The notes under the pieces: model-generated
Told to the model about the DNA's origin: nothing
Databases searched by the model: none
Seen by the model: only the letters and a program-made list of their open reading frames with translations
Shown here: positions 63,390 to 64,000 of the stretch, one piece after another
Layout: each line of letters starts with the position of its first letter
Numbering within the stretch: position 1 is the first letter of the stretch
Source of the DNA: Bedellia somnulentella
Taxonomy: Eukaryota > Arthropoda > Insecta > Lepidoptera > Bedelliidae
Direction: 5' to 3'
DNA length: 64,000 nucleotides
Assembly (NCBI GenBank): GCA_963576735.1
Contig: OY755190.1
Span: forward strand, 2,349,695 to 2,413,694
Translations under genes and position numbers: made by a program

Positions 63390-64000
63390 TGTGCAAGTTT
63401 ATTTTTGAACGATTAGTAAGTCTTCAGTTTCATCATATGTCATACATTTCAAACATTCTGTTATCACTTTTTTTAATTCATATCTACTCAAATGTTTTAT
63501 TTGTAACATTTTATTAAATTTATTATAAAGTTAGCAGTTTAGGAATTTGAAAAATGTTACCAAAACCTCTTAAATTGTTTGATTGGTAGTCAATATTTCG
63601 GCTCTTTTTGTGCATTGTCATTAATATTCTTAGTAAGTATATTTTTCTCACTGAAAGCAAATCCGCATCTCTATATAAATTCACTGTAGGATACATATAA
63701 GGCAAATTTAATCCTACCTTTAAAACAGCTCTCTGTGCGCGTTCCAACGGCAATAAAATGGTTTTAGAGCTTCCTCCCCATGTGTCAATGCAATATGATA
63801 ATATAGAATCACACAGAGCATAATAAACTATCTTAAAAGTATGAGTATCAATGACATGTCGCAGATTTTTGAATACAGCGATAAGTTTACGAACTCTCGA
63901 AGTGAGTAGTTCTATGTGTGGTCTAAAGGTTAGGTGACAGTCTATGATAACTCCCAAATATTTTATTGTGGACGTTCTTTCGAGCTTAGGACATTTACAG
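63085..64000 (-). mobile_element. LINE 3' end, same group as the 46.9-53.1-kb element
   Basis: Continues past the window edge. The 3' untranslated region contains a GT tract at 63343-63388 and ends near 63090 in AATATCTTTATT and A-rich repeats, both features shared with the 47-kb element. Confidence 0.75.
63523..64000 (-). pseudogene. LINE ORF2 C-terminus, partial at window edge
   Basis: The open frame enters from beyond 64000 with CKCPKLERTSTIKYLGVIID, continues SRVRKLIAVFKNLRHVI, SILSYCIDTWGGSSKTILLP and LERAQRAVLKVGLNLPYMYP, and stops at 63523. It aligns along its length with the end of the frame at 47353-49245. No catalytic residues lie in the visible part. Confidence 0.8.

Noticed and set aside
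1..64000. LTR retrotransposons or endogenous retrovirus
   Set aside because: I looked for long direct terminal repeats, protease and integrase motifs and found none; all reverse transcriptases here are of LINE type, and the Penelope-like fragment retains only its GIY-YIG end.

Overview
The window is an AT-rich insect nuclear segment, most likely from a moth or butterfly. The reasons are one spliced-style eukaryotic gene environment, Helitron termini of the lepidopteran TCTATACT...CTAG type, an R4/Dong-type LINE, Penelope-like and LOA/I-type LINEs, and many copies of two SINE-like families with short-period tails. There is no operon organisation. The species assignment is inference; nothing here identifies it.

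Only one clear host gene is visible: an uninterrupted 640-codon frame on the minus strand at 1979-3901, which reads as the 90-kDa subunit of transcription factor TFIIIC (GTF3C4-like). Three N-terminal THAP zinc-finger exons occur (12199-12417 minus, 12843-13404 plus, 60018-60094 plus). The second lies inside a 3.0-kb structure with 33-bp terminal inverted repeats that looks like a P-superfamily relic.

The rest is a layered deposit of mobile elements. From 4.2 to about 10.6 kb is a decayed I-group LINE on the minus strand, broken by a 1-kb element carrying a 122-bp tandem repeat and a long palindrome, and by a block flanked by a 29-bp direct repeat. From 9.2 to 12.2 kb is a 3-kb inverted repeat whose arms each hold one SINE of each family. 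Between 16.4 and 20.2 kb are a jockey/CR1-type LINE end and an I-group gag frame interrupted by another LINE end. From 20 to 40 kb the sequence is dominated by SINEs, MITEs, Helitrons and a hAT-type element with an 8-bp target duplication.

From 40 to 60 kb lies a nested stack. A LINE remnant runs to an assembly gap at 43443-43642. A LOA-clade LINE (44.3-55.97 kb) is split by a nearly complete CR1/jockey-group LINE in reverse orientation (46.9-53.15 kb), itself split by a 974-bp Helitron. An R4/Dong-type LINE with a restriction-like endonuclease sits in the AAT-repeat tail of the LOA element. It is followed by a THAP exon and a 5'-truncated Penelope-like element with a GIY-YIG domain. The window ends inside another LINE of the 47-53 kb type.

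The most informative structures are: two filled/empty-site pairs for one Helitron family inside this single window; a SINE family whose 3' end matches that of an RTE-like LINE; the P-like THAP relic; and repeated inverted SINE dimers. No coordinated gene system is evident; the elements interact as hosts and insertions of each other. All coordinates of non-coding repeats are read by eye and may be off by several bases.
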